Origin: Mycolicibacterium sp. MU0053
Lineage (GTDB): Bacteria; Actinomycetota; Actinomycetes; Mycobacteriales; Mycobacteriaceae
Reading direction: 5' to 3'
NCBI RefSeq assembly: GCF_963378095.1
Contig: NZ_OY726397.1
Span: forward strand, 1 to 64,000
DNA: 64,000 bases
Under the pieces are notes generated by a model that saw only the letters and a list, made by a program, of their open reading frames with translations, was not told where the DNA came from and made no database searches. Both the position numbers and the translations under genes were made by a program. Positions 52,534 through 61,065 of the stretch are shown in pieces (position 1 is the stretch's first letter; the number at the start of each line of letters is the position of its first letter).

Positions 52534-54266
52534 TGCTCTCGCCCGGGGATCTGGTGGCGGGGTACCGGGTCGAACGCGTGCTCGGCACCGGCGGCATGGG
52601 TGTGGTGTACCTGGTGGCCAACCCGGAGTTGCCGCGTCGCGACGCGCTCAAGGTGCTCTCCGCGGAGCTGTCCCAGGATCCGGATTTCCGGGCGCGTTTC
52701 ACCCGCGAGGCCGACGTCGCCTCGCGGTTGGACCACCCCAACATCACCTCGATCTACCGCCGCGGCACCACCGAGGACGGCCAGCTGTGGATCGCGATGC
52801 AGTTTGTCGACGGCACCGACGCGGACGCCGCTTTGCGCTCGGGCACCATGACCACGCACCGGGCCGTGCACATCATCGCCGAGGTCGGCAAGGCGCTCGA
52901 CTACGCCCACGCGCACCACGTCGTTCATCGCGACGTCAAACCCGCCAACTTCCTGCTGACCGGTCCGGTGGGGCCGGACGAACGAGTGCTGTTGTGTGAC
53001 TTCGGTATCGCGCGTGCCCTCGACGACGCCGGCATCACCGTCACCGGGTCGGTGACCGCGACCGTGGCCTATGCCGCGCCCGAGGTGCTCTCCGGTCGGC
53101 CCATCGACGGGCGTGCGGACATCTACTCGCTGGGCTGCGCGTTGTTCCGGCTGCTCACCGGCAAGCCGCCCTACCACGACGCGGTCAGCGCGGCGGCGGT
53201 GATGACGGCGCATTTGCAGCGGCCGCCACCGCGGGTTACCGATCTGGCGCCGGGGCTACCGAGCGCTCTCGACGGCGTGATCGCCCGCGCGATGGCCAAG
53301 GATCCCGCCCAGCGATACCGCACCGCGGCGGACTTTTCGGGCGCCGCGGCCGCCGCCCTCGACGAGCGGACCGTCCCGGCACCGCAACGCCGGTTCGCGC
53401 CGCCCGCGCCGCCGCAGCCATCCCTGCCGCCGGCCGCGCCGCCCGCCGGTTGGGCACCGACCTACCCGCAGTACCCGCCGCACCCGGCGGCACCGGTGCG
53501 CCGCGGCCGGGTGCTGGGCGTCATCGCGGCGGTGATCGTGCTGGTGGCCGCCGGCATCGTTGGCATCACGGCGCTGTCGAATCGCGGTGGGGGACAAGCC
53601 GACACCGCGGCGCCGCCCACCACCACGACCACCACCACCACGACCACCACGACGACGACCACGCCGACGCGCCCGCCCGGCCCGCCGGTGTCCGCGTCCG
53701 CGTTGGCCGGACTGCTCAGCGCACCCGAGGAACTCGCGAACCTGGCCGGCGCGGCGGCCGTCACCATCACCGGCAGCGGCCCGGTGCTCTCCGACGATTC
53801 CGCGGCGGTGGACATCCAGGAGTGCGTGGGGGCATGGGTTCCGGTGCAGCGCAGCGTCTACGGCGATCAGGGTTGGAGCGCCGCGCAGCAGCAGATGTCC
53901 CGCAGCGCCAACGACGGCCCGCCCAGCCACACCATCACGCAGGCGGTGATCTCGTTCGCCGACGCGGCCGCGGCCGGCGCCTCGGTGCAGCGGCAATCCG
54001 AGCAGTGGGCCCAGTGCGCGGGACGGGTCATCACGGCCACCATGCCGGACTCGTCGGCGACGGTGCGCTACACGTTCGGCTCGCCGAGCACCGAGGACGG
54101 GGTGCTGTCGATGCGCGAGGCCCGCGAGGACGGCAACGGCTGGGGCTGTGAACGCGCGGTCGGCGCGCGCAACAACGTCGTCGCCGACACCATGGTGTGC
54201 CGGTACGACCCGGCCGGGCAGGCGGTCGCCGTCGCGCGGGCCATTCTCGACCGGGTGCCGACCTGA
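52533..54266 (+). CDS. Transmembrane Ser/Thr protein kinase with PknH-like sensor domain
   Basis: 577 residues. The kinase domain (about 8-270) has GTGGMG, K40 in [15 protein letters not shown] and APE. A Pro-rich juxtamembrane region precedes one transmembrane helix ([19 protein letters not shown]). A stalk of about sixteen consecutive threonines follows, then an extracellular domain with Cys residues resembling PknH_C ([16 protein letters not shown]). ATG 52533 matches the kinase-family start; it lacks a ribosome binding site and overlaps the stop of a leaderless uORF. The ligand is unknown. Confidence 0.9.
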   Translation: MLSPGDLVAGYRVERVLGTGGMGVVYLVANPELPRRDALKVLSAELSQDPDFRARFTREADVASRLDHPNITSIYRRGTTEDGQLWIAMQFVDGTDADAALRSGTMTTHRAVHIIAEVGKALDYAHAHHVVHRDVKPANFLLTGPVGPDERVLLCDFGIARALDDAGITVTGSVTATVAYAAPEVLSGRPIDGRADIYSLGCALFRLLTGKPPYHDAVSAAAVMTAHLQRPPPRVTDLAPGLPSALDGVIARAMAKDPAQRYRTAADFSGAAAAALDERTVPAPQRRFAPPAPPQPSLPPAAPPAGWAPTYPQYPPHPAAPVRRGRVLGVIAAVIVLVAAGIVGITALSNRGGGQADTAAPPTTTTTTTTTTTTTTTPTRPPGPPVSASALAGLLSAPEELANLAGAAAVTITGSGPVLSDDSAAVDIQECVGAWVPVQRSVYGDQGWSAAQQQMSRSANDGPPSHTITQAVISFADAAAAGASVQRQSEQWAQCAGRVITATMPDSSATVRYTFGSPSTEDGVLSMREAREDGNGWGCERAVGARNNVVADTMVCRYDPAGQAVAVARAILDRVPT

Positions 54267-54513
54267 CACAACCGGTCGCCGCCGAGCGATATCTCACGTT
54301 TGAATCCGAACGGACCGTCGGGCGTCCGGTGGTCATCGCGCGCGGGGCCGGCCACAGCAAATAAACGCCGGTGCTGGCGCTAACGGTGCGCCACCACAAC
54401 AACTCTCGGCTGATTTTCGGTTTGTAAGGTGGAGGGTCGAGGCCGGGCTGCCACGCCCGCCGCGGGGGCCGATGGGCTCCCGCGATCCACACCGAAGTGA
54501 AAGGACTCTCCGC

Positions 54514-56085
54514 ATGTCTTCCGCCAACGGTGGCGCCCGAGTGGGGACCCGGTTCGGGCCCTACGAGCTGCGGTCGCTGATCGGCGTGGGCGGCATGGGT
54601 GAGGTGTACCGCGCGTATGACACGGTCCGGGAGCGGATGGTCGCGGTCAAGCTGTTGCGCGCCGAACTGGCCGCCGACCCCAACTTCCAGGAACGCTTCC
54701 GCCGCGAGTCGCGGGTCGCGGCGCGGCTGCAGGAACCGCACGTGATCCCGGTGCACGATTTCGGCGACATCGACGGTGTGCTCTACATCGACATGCGCCT
54801 GGTCGAGGGTGCCAGCCTGAAGGAGGTGCTCAACCGCAGCGGCCCGCTGGAGCCGAAACGCGCGGCGTCGATCATCGCGCAGGTGGCGGCCGCGCTGGAT
54901 GCCGCGCATGCCGACGGCCTGGTGCACCGCGACATCAAGCCCGAGAATGTGCTGCTCACCCGCGACGACTTCGCCTATCTCGTCGACTTCGGCATCGCCC
55001 ACACCGGCGGCGATCCGGGCATGACGATGACGGGCATGGTGATCGGCTCCTGTGCCTACATGGCCGCGGAGCGGTTCAGCGGCAGCGGCCCCGTCGGCCC
55101 GCCGGCCGACATCTACTCGCTGACCTGCCTGCTCTACGAAACGCTGACCGGTCGGGCGCCGTTCGAGGACAAGGACCTGCGGCAGCTGATGAGCGCGCAC
55201 ATGTTCGCGCCGCCGCCGCGCCCCAGCCTGCAGCGCCGCGGGATCGCCCCCGCCTTCGACGACGTGATCGCAAAGGGCCTGGCCAAACAACCCGGCGACC
55301 GGTACTTCTCGGCCGGCGAGCTGGCCCGGGCGGCCACCACCGCGGCCGCGGCGCCGCCGGCGGAGCTCCCGATCGGGCCGCCGGCGCCCCCGCCCGCCCG
55401 TCCGACCAGCACCCGACAGTTCTCCACGCTGTATGAGAACCCGGCCGCGACGGGTTACACGCCCTATCCGCCGCCGCCGGCCGAACCGGCACCGGCGCCG
55501 CCGATCGCGCACAAGTCGCGGTTCAGCCGCACCCAGGTGGTGCTGGGGGCGGTGACAATAGTGCTGCTGGGGACCGCGGCGATCCTGGCCGCGCTGCTGA
55601 TCAGCGGCGGCGGGGGCGCCCCGGAGCCGACCCGGTTGGCGGTGCCGCCTGCCCCCAGCACCACGACGACCAGCACCCCGACCACCCCGACCACCACGAC
55701 CACCACCACGACCTCGCCGACCACGACCACGCCGACCACGACCACCTCCGCCGGGGCAGCGACGATGGCCGGGGCGGACACGCAGGGCTTCGTCGGCCAT
55801 TCGGCCCGCTGCGACGCCGGGAGCTCGCCCGCGGCGATGATCCGCACGCCGCACTCCCTGGCCGTGATCTGCCAGACCGGTCCGAACGACTTCTACTACC
55901 GCGGCGAACGCCTGCGCGACGGCGCCAACCTCGAGCTGGCCGGCGCGACGCGCGCCGGGGGTGGATTCGACGCCGTCAACCCCGCCGACGGCGCGCGCTA
56001 TCAGGTGCGGCCCGACGGGCTCACCATCATCAGCAGGGGTGGCGTCGATTCCGCGGAGCCGGCGCTGCAGTACGCCGGGGACTGA
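54514..56085 (+). CDS. Transmembrane Ser/Thr protein kinase with Thr-rich stalk
   Basis: 523 residues. The N-terminal kinase domain (about 15-275) has GVGGMGEV, K46, HRDIKPEN and DFG; the APE-like site reads AAE. A Pro-rich linker, one membrane helix (VVLGAVTIVLLGTAAILAALL) and a Thr/Ser/Pro stalk of about 40 residues follow, then a small extracellular domain of about 100 residues with two Cys. It is of the PknE/PknF type. ATG 54514 follows AAAGGA. The 247-bp gap to the preceding kinase holds no visible gene, so it may have its own promoter. Confidence 0.9.
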   Translation: MSSANGGARVGTRFGPYELRSLIGVGGMGEVYRAYDTVRERMVAVKLLRAELAADPNFQERFRRESRVAARLQEPHVIPVHDFGDIDGVLYIDMRLVEGASLKEVLNRSGPLEPKRAASIIAQVAAALDAAHADGLVHRDIKPENVLLTRDDFAYLVDFGIAHTGGDPGMTMTGMVIGSCAYMAAERFSGSGPVGPPADIYSLTCLLYETLTGRAPFEDKDLRQLMSAHMFAPPPRPSLQRRGIAPAFDDVIAKGLAKQPGDRYFSAGELARAATTAAAAPPAELPIGPPAPPPARPTSTRQFSTLYENPAATGYTPYPPPPAEPAPAPPIAHKSRFSRTQVVLGAVTIVLLGTAAILAALLISGGGGAPEPTRLAVPPAPSTTTTSTPTTPTTTTTTTTSPTTTTPTTTTSAGAATMAGADTQGFVGHSARCDAGSSPAAMIRTPHSLAVICQTGPNDFYYRGERLRDGANLELAGATRAGGGFDAVNPADGARYQVRPDGLTIISRGGVDSAEPALQYAGD

Positions 56086-56091
56086 CCGCGG

Positions 56092-56841
56092 CTATTCGGT
56101 CGCACCGGCGGCGCCGACGAACGCGCGGATCCGAGGCACCACCTGGGACGGAACGGCGGCCGCGCCGTTGCGGATCTCCCACATCTGCTCGACGGACAGC
56201 CCCAGCAGGTCGGCGACGACGGGCTCGGGCAGCCCGGCGGCGGCGCAGGCCCGGTCGAGTCGGGCACCGAGGCTGTCGCCCAGCCGCGCGAGCAGTGCCC
56301 GCCGGGTGGCCTCCAACGACCGCACATGTCGGAGCAGTCCGTCGCCCGGGTCGGCTCCGGAACCGACCGCGACCCGCCAGGAGTTCGCGGCCAGCAACTC
56401 GGCCTTGAGGCACTGCGCGATCACGGACCGGACCACGTTTTCGTATGCGGAATCGGAGGGCGGCGGGAGCCGGTCGATGACCGCGTGCAGCGCCTCGAGT
56501 TGCGCCTCGGCGTACTGCTCGAACACCGCGGCGTCGGTGCCCCGATCCACCACCACCGGCGCGGTCTCGCGCCGCGGAATCGTCGGCGTCGCCTCGGTGA
56601 GCCACTGCGCGATCTCGGCCTGCGGGTCCGCGGCGCCCAGGAGTCGCGCGTAGGTGCCCGGCGGCAGACCTAAACCGTTCTCAACCTTCTGAACTGTGCC
56701 TTTGTGGGGCTTTCGGGCGCCGCGCTCGAGATAACTCAGGCCCATGACGCTCACCCCGGTGGCCTCGGCGAGGTCGGCCAGCGACCAGTCCCGGGCTTCG
56801 CGGAGCGTCCGCAGCGCCGCGCCGGCGGCCACGCGGCTCAC
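56092..56841 (-). CDS. XRE-family regulator (Rv0023-like)
   Basis: 249-residue protein with an N-terminal Cro/C1 HTH (about 9-62; LREARDWSLADLAEATGVS and GLSYLERGARKPHKGTVQK) followed by a helical region of unknown function. It is collinear with Rv0023. It ends 6 bp from the convergent kinase and is divergent from whiB5, with a 139-bp shared promoter region containing four similar motifs. Relative to M. tuberculosis, where I recall whiB5 reversed and this regulator forward, the pair appears inverted here. Confidence 0.88.
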   Translation of the reverse strand: MSRVAAGAALRTLREARDWSLADLAEATGVSVMGLSYLERGARKPHKGTVQKVENGLGLPPGTYARLLGAADPQAEIAQWLTEATPTIPRRETAPVVVDRGTDAAVFEQYAEAQLEALHAVIDRLPPPSDSAYENVVRSVIAQCLKAELLAANSWRVAVGSGADPGDGLLRHVRSLEATRRALLARLGDSLGARLDRACAAAGLPEPVVADLLGLSVEQMWEIRNGAAAVPSQVVPRIRAFVGAAGATE

Positions 56842-56894
56842 CAGAACGCTCCCGCCATGACGTGAATGCTACACAGCCACCATCCCCGAATGTA

Positions 56895-56962
56895 TATACG
56901 TTTCCATCTACGTTTCTCTTGTCAGGATGCCCGTGTCGGTATACGCTTCCGTCACGTTTTCC
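56895..56962. promoter_or_regulatory. Four-copy repeat in the XRE-whiB5 divergent promoter
   Basis: TATACGTTTCC (56895), CTACGTTTCTC (56908), TATACGCTTCC (56940) and CACGTTTTCC (56953) share the core ACGYTTYC. They form two pairs with 13-bp internal spacing, about 45 bp apart. They are probable binding sites for the XRE regulator or for WhiB5, whose gene starts at 56981. Confidence 0.55.
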
Positions 56963-56980
56963 ATCGAGAGGAGCCGAACC

Positions 56981-57397
56981 ATGACCGGAAACCCGTGTGC
57001 CGCCGACCCCGACCTGTGGTTCGGCTACTCGGACGACGACGAGGGCGCCGGCGCGGCCAAGGCGCGCAGCTACGAATCGGCGGCCCTGGAGGCCCGCGCG
57101 CTGTGCCTGCGCCGCTGCCCGCTGGCCCAGCAGCGCCAATGCGCGCGTCGGGCCGTCGAACACGGCGTGGAGTTCGGCGTCTGGGCCGGCATCAAGCTGC
57201 CCGGCAATCAGTACCGCAAACGCGGCGAACTCGCGCGTGCCCACGCCGTCCTGCGCCGGATCGCCGCCGGTGAGATCAGCGCCCGTCAGCTACCCGAAAA
57301 CGCCGCCCTGTTGGAGCGCCGACAACACGCGGTGATCCCCGAGGTCGCCACCGTCTTTCACCTGACCCGCGCCGCCAGTGCGGTGTCTGCGGCCTGA
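56981..57397 (+). CDS. whiB5: WhiB-family iron-sulfur regulator WhiB5
   Basis: 138-residue regulator, one residue shorter than M. tuberculosis WhiB5. The four cluster-ligand cysteines are C6, C42, C46 and C54, giving the unusual C-x3-C-x7-C spacing of the WhiB5 branch rather than C-x2-C-x5-C. The turn motif is GVWAG (66-70), followed by basic KLPGNQYRKR. ATG 56981 is preceded by GAGAGGAG. WhiB5 controls type VII secretion genes in M. tuberculosis, and here it is 9 bp upstream of the NlpC/P60 gene of such a cluster. Confidence 0.92.
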   Translation: MTGNPCAADPDLWFGYSDDDEGAGAAKARSYESAALEARALCLRRCPLAQQRQCARRAVEHGVEFGVWAGIKLPGNQYRKRGELARAHAVLRRIAAGEISARQLPENAALLERRQHAVIPEVATVFHLTRAASAVSAA

Positions 57398-57406
57398 GTC
57401 CCGACC

Positions 57407-58237
57407 ATGACGGAGGTGGACGCCCTGGCGCGCGCGCACCAACTCTTCGCGGCCGCCACGGTGTCGACGGGCCCCGAACTCACCGCGCCTCGCGGTGCCG
57501 GCCCGGCCGGCGGCGCCTCCGCCCTGGGGACGGGCCGCAGCCTCGACCGGTACGGCCAGCAGGCCGGTTCCTCGGTCGCGGCGCTGCGGGCCGCGGCTCA
57601 CACCGACCGGACGCTGGCCGCGGTGATCGCCGATGCCCGCCGCGACCATGCCGACGGCTACACCCGCACCGGGCGGGTCCTCGAGGCCGCGCGCGCCGAT
57701 ACCCGGATGCCGGCGGACTCCCCCGTCGCACAGCGAGAAGCGTTGCTCCGGAGGATCGCTCGGTTGCGGGCGCAGCACGGCCACGTCAGCGCCGCGCGCC
57801 GACGCGCGGCTTTGCGGATGGCCCTGCTGCGGGCATTGCGCTACCGGTTGCTACGCCGCGGGCTCAGAGCGGGCGGACCCAAGCTGGCCCCGACCAGCGG
57901 CCGCGCCGCGCTGGCCGTGCGCGCCGCGCTGTCCCGGCTCGGCCGCCCCTACGTGTGGGGCGCGACCGGGCCGGACCGGTTCGACTGTTCGGGGCTCATG
58001 CAGTGGTCCTACCGGCAGGCCGGAGTGGGGATCGGGCGCACCACCTACGACCAGATCGACGACGGGGTGGCGGTGCCGCGATCGCAGATCCGCCCGGGGG
58101 ATCTGGTGTTCCCGCATTCCGGCCACGTGCAGATGGCGATCGGCAACGGCATGGTCGTGGAGGCCCCGCACGCCGGCGCGACGGTCAAGATCAGCCCGCT
58201 GCCGAACGATGTGGTGATCCGCCGACCGCTGCCGTGA
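57407..58237 (+). CDS. NlpC/P60 hydrolase (Rv0024-like)
   Basis: 276 residues. An N-terminal helical region (about 1-150, DUF4226-like) lacks a signal peptide, fitting type VII-linked export or cytosolic retention rather than Sec. The C-terminal NlpC/P60 peptidase domain (about 165-276) has catalytic C194 in RFDCSGLMQW and H240 in GHVQMAIG. The enzyme is expected to cleave peptidoglycan stem peptides. ATG 57407 has only a weak ribosome binding site and lies 9 bp after whiB5, suggesting co-transcription. Confidence 0.88.
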   Translation: MTEVDALARAHQLFAAATVSTGPELTAPRGAGPAGGASALGTGRSLDRYGQQAGSSVAALRAAAHTDRTLAAVIADARRDHADGYTRTGRVLEAARADTRMPADSPVAQREALLRRIARLRAQHGHVSAARRRAALRMALLRALRYRLLRRGLRAGGPKLAPTSGRAALAVRAALSRLGRPYVWGATGPDRFDCSGLMQWSYRQAGVGIGRTTYDQIDDGVAVPRSQIRPGDLVFPHSGHVQMAIGNGMVVEAPHAGATVKISPLPNDVVIRRPLP

Positions 58238-58276
58238 AGGTCTCGGCGGTGAATTGTTGGCGACGTGGCACCCGAG

Positions 58277-58282
58277 TAACTT
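58277..58282 (+). promoter_or_regulatory. Candidate -10 before the DUF4226 gene
   Basis: TAACTT ends 6 nt before ATG 58289, the spacing of a leaderless start. The intervening GAGGGC could also serve as a very close ribosome binding site. Confidence 0.45.
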
Positions 58283-58288
58283 GAGGGC

Positions 58289-58654
58289 ATGGCCGAGCCC
58301 GGAGGTAAAGCGGCGTCCGCGTTGGACGCCCGCCAGGCCGCCCTGCTGGCCCGCCACAACAGCGTGGCCAATGCCGATCGAGCGCTGGCCGCGATCGTCG
58401 CCGACGCGCATCAGGCCACCGTCGCCGCGCGAAAGCGGTTGGACGACATCGAGGCTGAGGTTGAGGCGCTGGTGAGCCAGCAGGACGAGTTCGCGCTGGA
58501 CACCCCCGCCGGGATGCGCGCGGCCCACCGACTGTTGGCGACCAAACTGCGCGAGATCCACACGGTGGTCGCCGACGCCGCGACCGACGCCGCGGCGAAG
58601 ACCGCGGTCCTCGACGAGTTGCTGACGCACTACACGGCCGAGCGCACCGAATAG
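58289..58654 (+). CDS. DUF4226 protein (Rv0025-like)
   Basis: 121-residue, almost entirely helical cytosolic protein corresponding to Rv0025 (120 residues). Conserved features of the DUF4226 family are LDDIEAEVEALV, a DTPAGMRAAHRLLATKLREI turn-helix and alternating Ala/Leu heptads. Family members are confined to mycobacterial type VII secretion neighbourhoods, so a role as a secretion-associated or chaperone-like factor is inferred. The same fold recurs in the next, larger protein. Confidence 0.85.
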   Translation: MAEPGGKAASALDARQAALLARHNSVANADRALAAIVADAHQATVAARKRLDDIEAEVEALVSQQDEFALDTPAGMRAAHRLLATKLREIHTVVADAATDAAAKTAVLDELLTHYTAERTE

Positions 58655-58727
58655 TCCACCGGCGCAGCCAAGGTGAATTGTCGGCCCCGGTGACCCTGCG
58701 TACTGTCCGCGACATGGAGGCAGTCCG

Positions 58728-60206
58728 GTGACGACCCAGCGCGAGTTCCAGGACATCGTCTCGCGTCTGCACGCCGGCACCGGCGACCCGAACGCGTGGA
58801 TGACGGGGCTGTCCCCGGCCGAGGTCCAGTCGGCGTTGTTCTACAGCATCGGGACCGACGAACCGGCCCTGAACCCGATTCTCGCCAAGATCCGCGCCAA
58901 CCACCCGGGGTGGTTCGACGGGGCCGCCGCGGCGCCGACCCCGCCCGGCCCGACGGCCGGGGGCCAGCCCCAGACCGGGGCGGCCGCCACCGCCGTCAAG
59001 AAGGCCGAAAGCGATCTGGCCCAGCAGAACTCGGCCACCGCCACGTTGGATCTGATGGTGATCTCGGCCGTGCTGAACGCGCACGCGACCAGCACCGAGG
59101 GCGCCGAGACCCTGCGGGCCCTGCAACGCGAGATCGATGACGCGGTCCGGACCAGAACCGACCTCGACACCCCGGCCGGCGCCCGCGACTTCCAGCGGTT
59201 CCTGGTGGGCAAGCTGCGTCACATCGGCCGGGTGGTGGAGGAGGCCGGCCTCGACGACCGCTCGAAGGCGGCGTTGGCCACGGCGTGGACCGCGCTCTAC
59301 GAATCCACCAAACGGGTCGACGACGCACCGCCCGCGCCGCCGCCCGACGAACAGGCCCCGGCACCGACCAAACCGGCCGCCGCGGCCGCACCGGCGCCCG
59401 AACTGCCGCCCTACGGGGCGGAGCTGCCGATGGACCTGATGGCGGACCCCTTCGCGGGCCTGCTGCCGCCCCCGAGCGCGCAGCCGGCCGTCCCGGCCGC
59501 CGCGAGCGTCCCGCCGTCCCCGCCCGCGGTGCCGGCACCGGCGCTGCCGTCGCTGCTGCCGCCGGCGCCCGGTGGCGGTCTACCGGGGGCCGCACCGCCG
59601 GGTCTGCCGTTGCCGCGGGGCGAGGATGCCGTCGGCGCGCTGCGCCCGCCGGGGCCGCAGGAGCCGAGTCTGGAGGCGCTCGAAGAGCTTTTGGCAGCGG
59701 AGGAGGCCGCGTTGGCGGCGGAGGAATCCGACGCCGAGCCGGACCGAGACGAGCCCGTCGAGGACGAGCAGGCCGAATCCGCGGTCGACGAACCAGAATC
59801 CAGTGTCGTCAAACTGCCCGACGGGGAACTGATCAGTGCTCCCACCCCCGCGTTGGCCAGGGTGCTGCGGGCCGCACTTGCCGGCACCGCCATCGTGGAC
59901 GCGTTTCACCAGCAGGGGCTCGCCATCGCGCCGCCGGGCACGCCCGTGCCGGATCCGGTCGACCCGGCCAGGATCGGTACCGGGGACGTCGCGATGTTCA
60001 CCGATCGCCAGGGACTCGCGTTGGACCGGCACCGGGCACTGCTCGACGGGCAGATTCGCCCGGTCGACGCCGTCAGCGGCCCCAGTTTCCTAGGCTGGCT
60101 GCATCCCCCGGCCGCCGACGACCCCGCGCCGCCGGCCACGACCCCGAACAGTTCGACCGCACCAGCACCGACCCGGCCGGCTGCCACGGCCCAACCCGCA
60201 CGATAG
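58728..60206 (+). CDS. DUF4226 protein with Pro-rich linker (Rv0026-like)
   Basis: 492 residues, Rv0026-like (about 448). Residues 85-200 repeat the DUF4226 helical domain seen in the preceding gene (LDTPAGARDFQRFLVGKL). Residues 205-320 are a Pro/Ala linker, followed by an acidic segment and a C-terminal domain (about 360-465) with SAPTPALARVLRAALAGT and a GTGDVAMF-D strand. The last part resembles a degenerate NlpC/P60 fold without the catalytic Cys, an inference only. GTG 58728 follows GGAGG by 8 nt. Confidence 0.85.
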   Translation: MTTQREFQDIVSRLHAGTGDPNAWMTGLSPAEVQSALFYSIGTDEPALNPILAKIRANHPGWFDGAAAAPTPPGPTAGGQPQTGAAATAVKKAESDLAQQNSATATLDLMVISAVLNAHATSTEGAETLRALQREIDDAVRTRTDLDTPAGARDFQRFLVGKLRHIGRVVEEAGLDDRSKAALATAWTALYESTKRVDDAPPAPPPDEQAPAPTKPAAAAAPAPELPPYGAELPMDLMADPFAGLLPPPSAQPAVPAAASVPPSPPAVPAPALPSLLPPAPGGGLPGAAPPGLPLPRGEDAVGALRPPGPQEPSLEALEELLAAEEAALAAEESDAEPDRDEPVEDEQAESAVDEPESSVVKLPDGELISAPTPALARVLRAALAGTAIVDAFHQQGLAIAPPGTPVPDPVDPARIGTGDVAMFTDRQGLALDRHRALLDGQIRPVDAVSGPSFLGWLHPPAADDPAPPATTPNSSTAPAPTRPAATAQPAR

Positions 60207-60216
60207 GAAGAAGCTG

Positions 60217-60525
60217 ATGGAGATCAACGTCGACCTGGAGAACCTGCGTGCGGCCGCCACTCACCACGCGCAGGCCGCCGAGCAGTTGCGCGTCGTGCCG
60301 CAGAACCACCCCGGGATCCAGGAAAGCCTGGACTCGCTGGGCCCGATATTCGCCGAACTGCGGGAGGCGGGCCGGGCGCTGCTGGAGCAGCGCCGCGCCT
60401 GCTACGAGCAGCAGGCCGACGACCACGTGGACATGGCCCGCTTCCTCGAGCACGCCGCGGCCAGCTGGGAGGCCCACGAGCGGGACGCCGCCGCGCAGAT
60501 TCAGGCGGTCCGGGAAGATCGATGA
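60217..60525 (+). CDS. EspC-like (DUF2580) secretion-associated protein (Rv0027-like)
   Basis: 102-residue helical-hairpin protein. The overall pattern, MEINVDLENLRAAATHHA at the start and a Trp near the C-terminus (ASWEAHERDAA), is that of the ESX secretion-associated DUF2580/EspC family, small WXG100-like substrates. ATG 60217 follows GGAAGAAG. It lies 10 bp after the Rv0026-like gene and overlaps the next by 4 nt, so all are in one operon. The partner may be the DUF2694 protein downstream. Confidence 0.85.
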   Translation: MEINVDLENLRAAATHHAQAAEQLRVVPQNHPGIQESLDSLGPIFAELREAGRALLEQRRACYEQQADDHVDMARFLEHAAASWEAHERDAAAQIQAVREDR

Positions 60526-60824
60526 CCGAGCCGAATCCCGACTTCGATGCCGTACACCCCAGCGGGCACATCCTGTTCCGCAGCTGCCGCGGCGGCTATC
60601 TGCACAGTGTCGTGCTGACCGAACCGGCGATGTCCACCGACGCGGACACCCTGGCCGAGGCCATCCTGCGGACCGCCGAGGTGTCCTACCTCAAGGCGCT
60701 GATGGAGGTGCGGGCCGAGATCATCGCCGCCGGCCACACGCCCTCGGACGAGGTTGCGGGACCGGCGGAACTGGTGCAGGCCATCGAGCAACTGCGCGAG
60801 CATCGACTCAGCGCCGAGCGGTGA
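60522..60824 (+). CDS. DUF2694 protein (Rv0028-like)
   Basis: 100-residue protein corresponding to Rv0028. It begins with a short beta-rich region (HILFRSCRGGYLHSVVL) and ends with helices (LAEAILRTAEVSYLKALMEVR in two parts). The family occurs next to EspC-like genes in type VII loci and may bind such substrates. ATG overlaps the preceding stop (ATGA). It is convergent with a tiny reverse-strand frame. Confidence 0.85.
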   Translation: MTEPNPDFDAVHPSGHILFRSCRGGYLHSVVLTEPAMSTDADTLAEAILRTAEVSYLKALMEVRAEIIAAGHTPSDEVAGPAELVQAIEQLREHRLSAER

Positions 60825-60828
60825 CGAC

Positions 60829-60972
60829 TCAACGCACCCAGGTGTCGACGGTGCCGGCCGGCGGAACGATGGCGGCTGGCGGTTCGACGGGATTGGCGCC
60901 GAACAGTTCCCGCGCCCGGGCGAGCAGGGCGCGAACCTCGTCCAGCTGTTGCTGCAGCACCGAATCTGCCAT
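60829..60972 (-). CDS. Small reverse-strand frame, possible remnant of a T7SS NlpC/P60 gene
   Basis: 47 residues beginning MADSVLQQQLDEVRALL and continuing ARARELFGANPVEPP. The N-terminal helix resembles the start of the NlpC/P60 protein at 57407 (ALARAHQLF), and the frame stops after a Pro-rich stretch. It may be a genuine small protein or the truncated start of a second NlpC/P60 gene like Rv3896c. There is no strong ribosome binding site. Confidence 0.45.
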   Translation of the reverse strand: MADSVLQQQLDEVRALLARARELFGANPVEPPAAIVPPAGTVDTWVR

Positions 60973-61053
60973 GGTTGCGACGGTACTCAGACCGGCAACG
61001 GCGCACAATTCAGCGCGCAGAAATGTGTGAAGTGACCTGCACAGCAACCCCAG

Positions 61054-61059
61054 TACGAT
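61054..61059 (+). promoter_or_regulatory. Candidate -10 for a leaderless DUF5631/5632 transcript
   Basis: TACGAT (TANNNT) ends 6 nt before GTG 61066, with no ribosome binding site between them. Confidence 0.55.
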
Positions 61060-61065
61060 TGCCCA

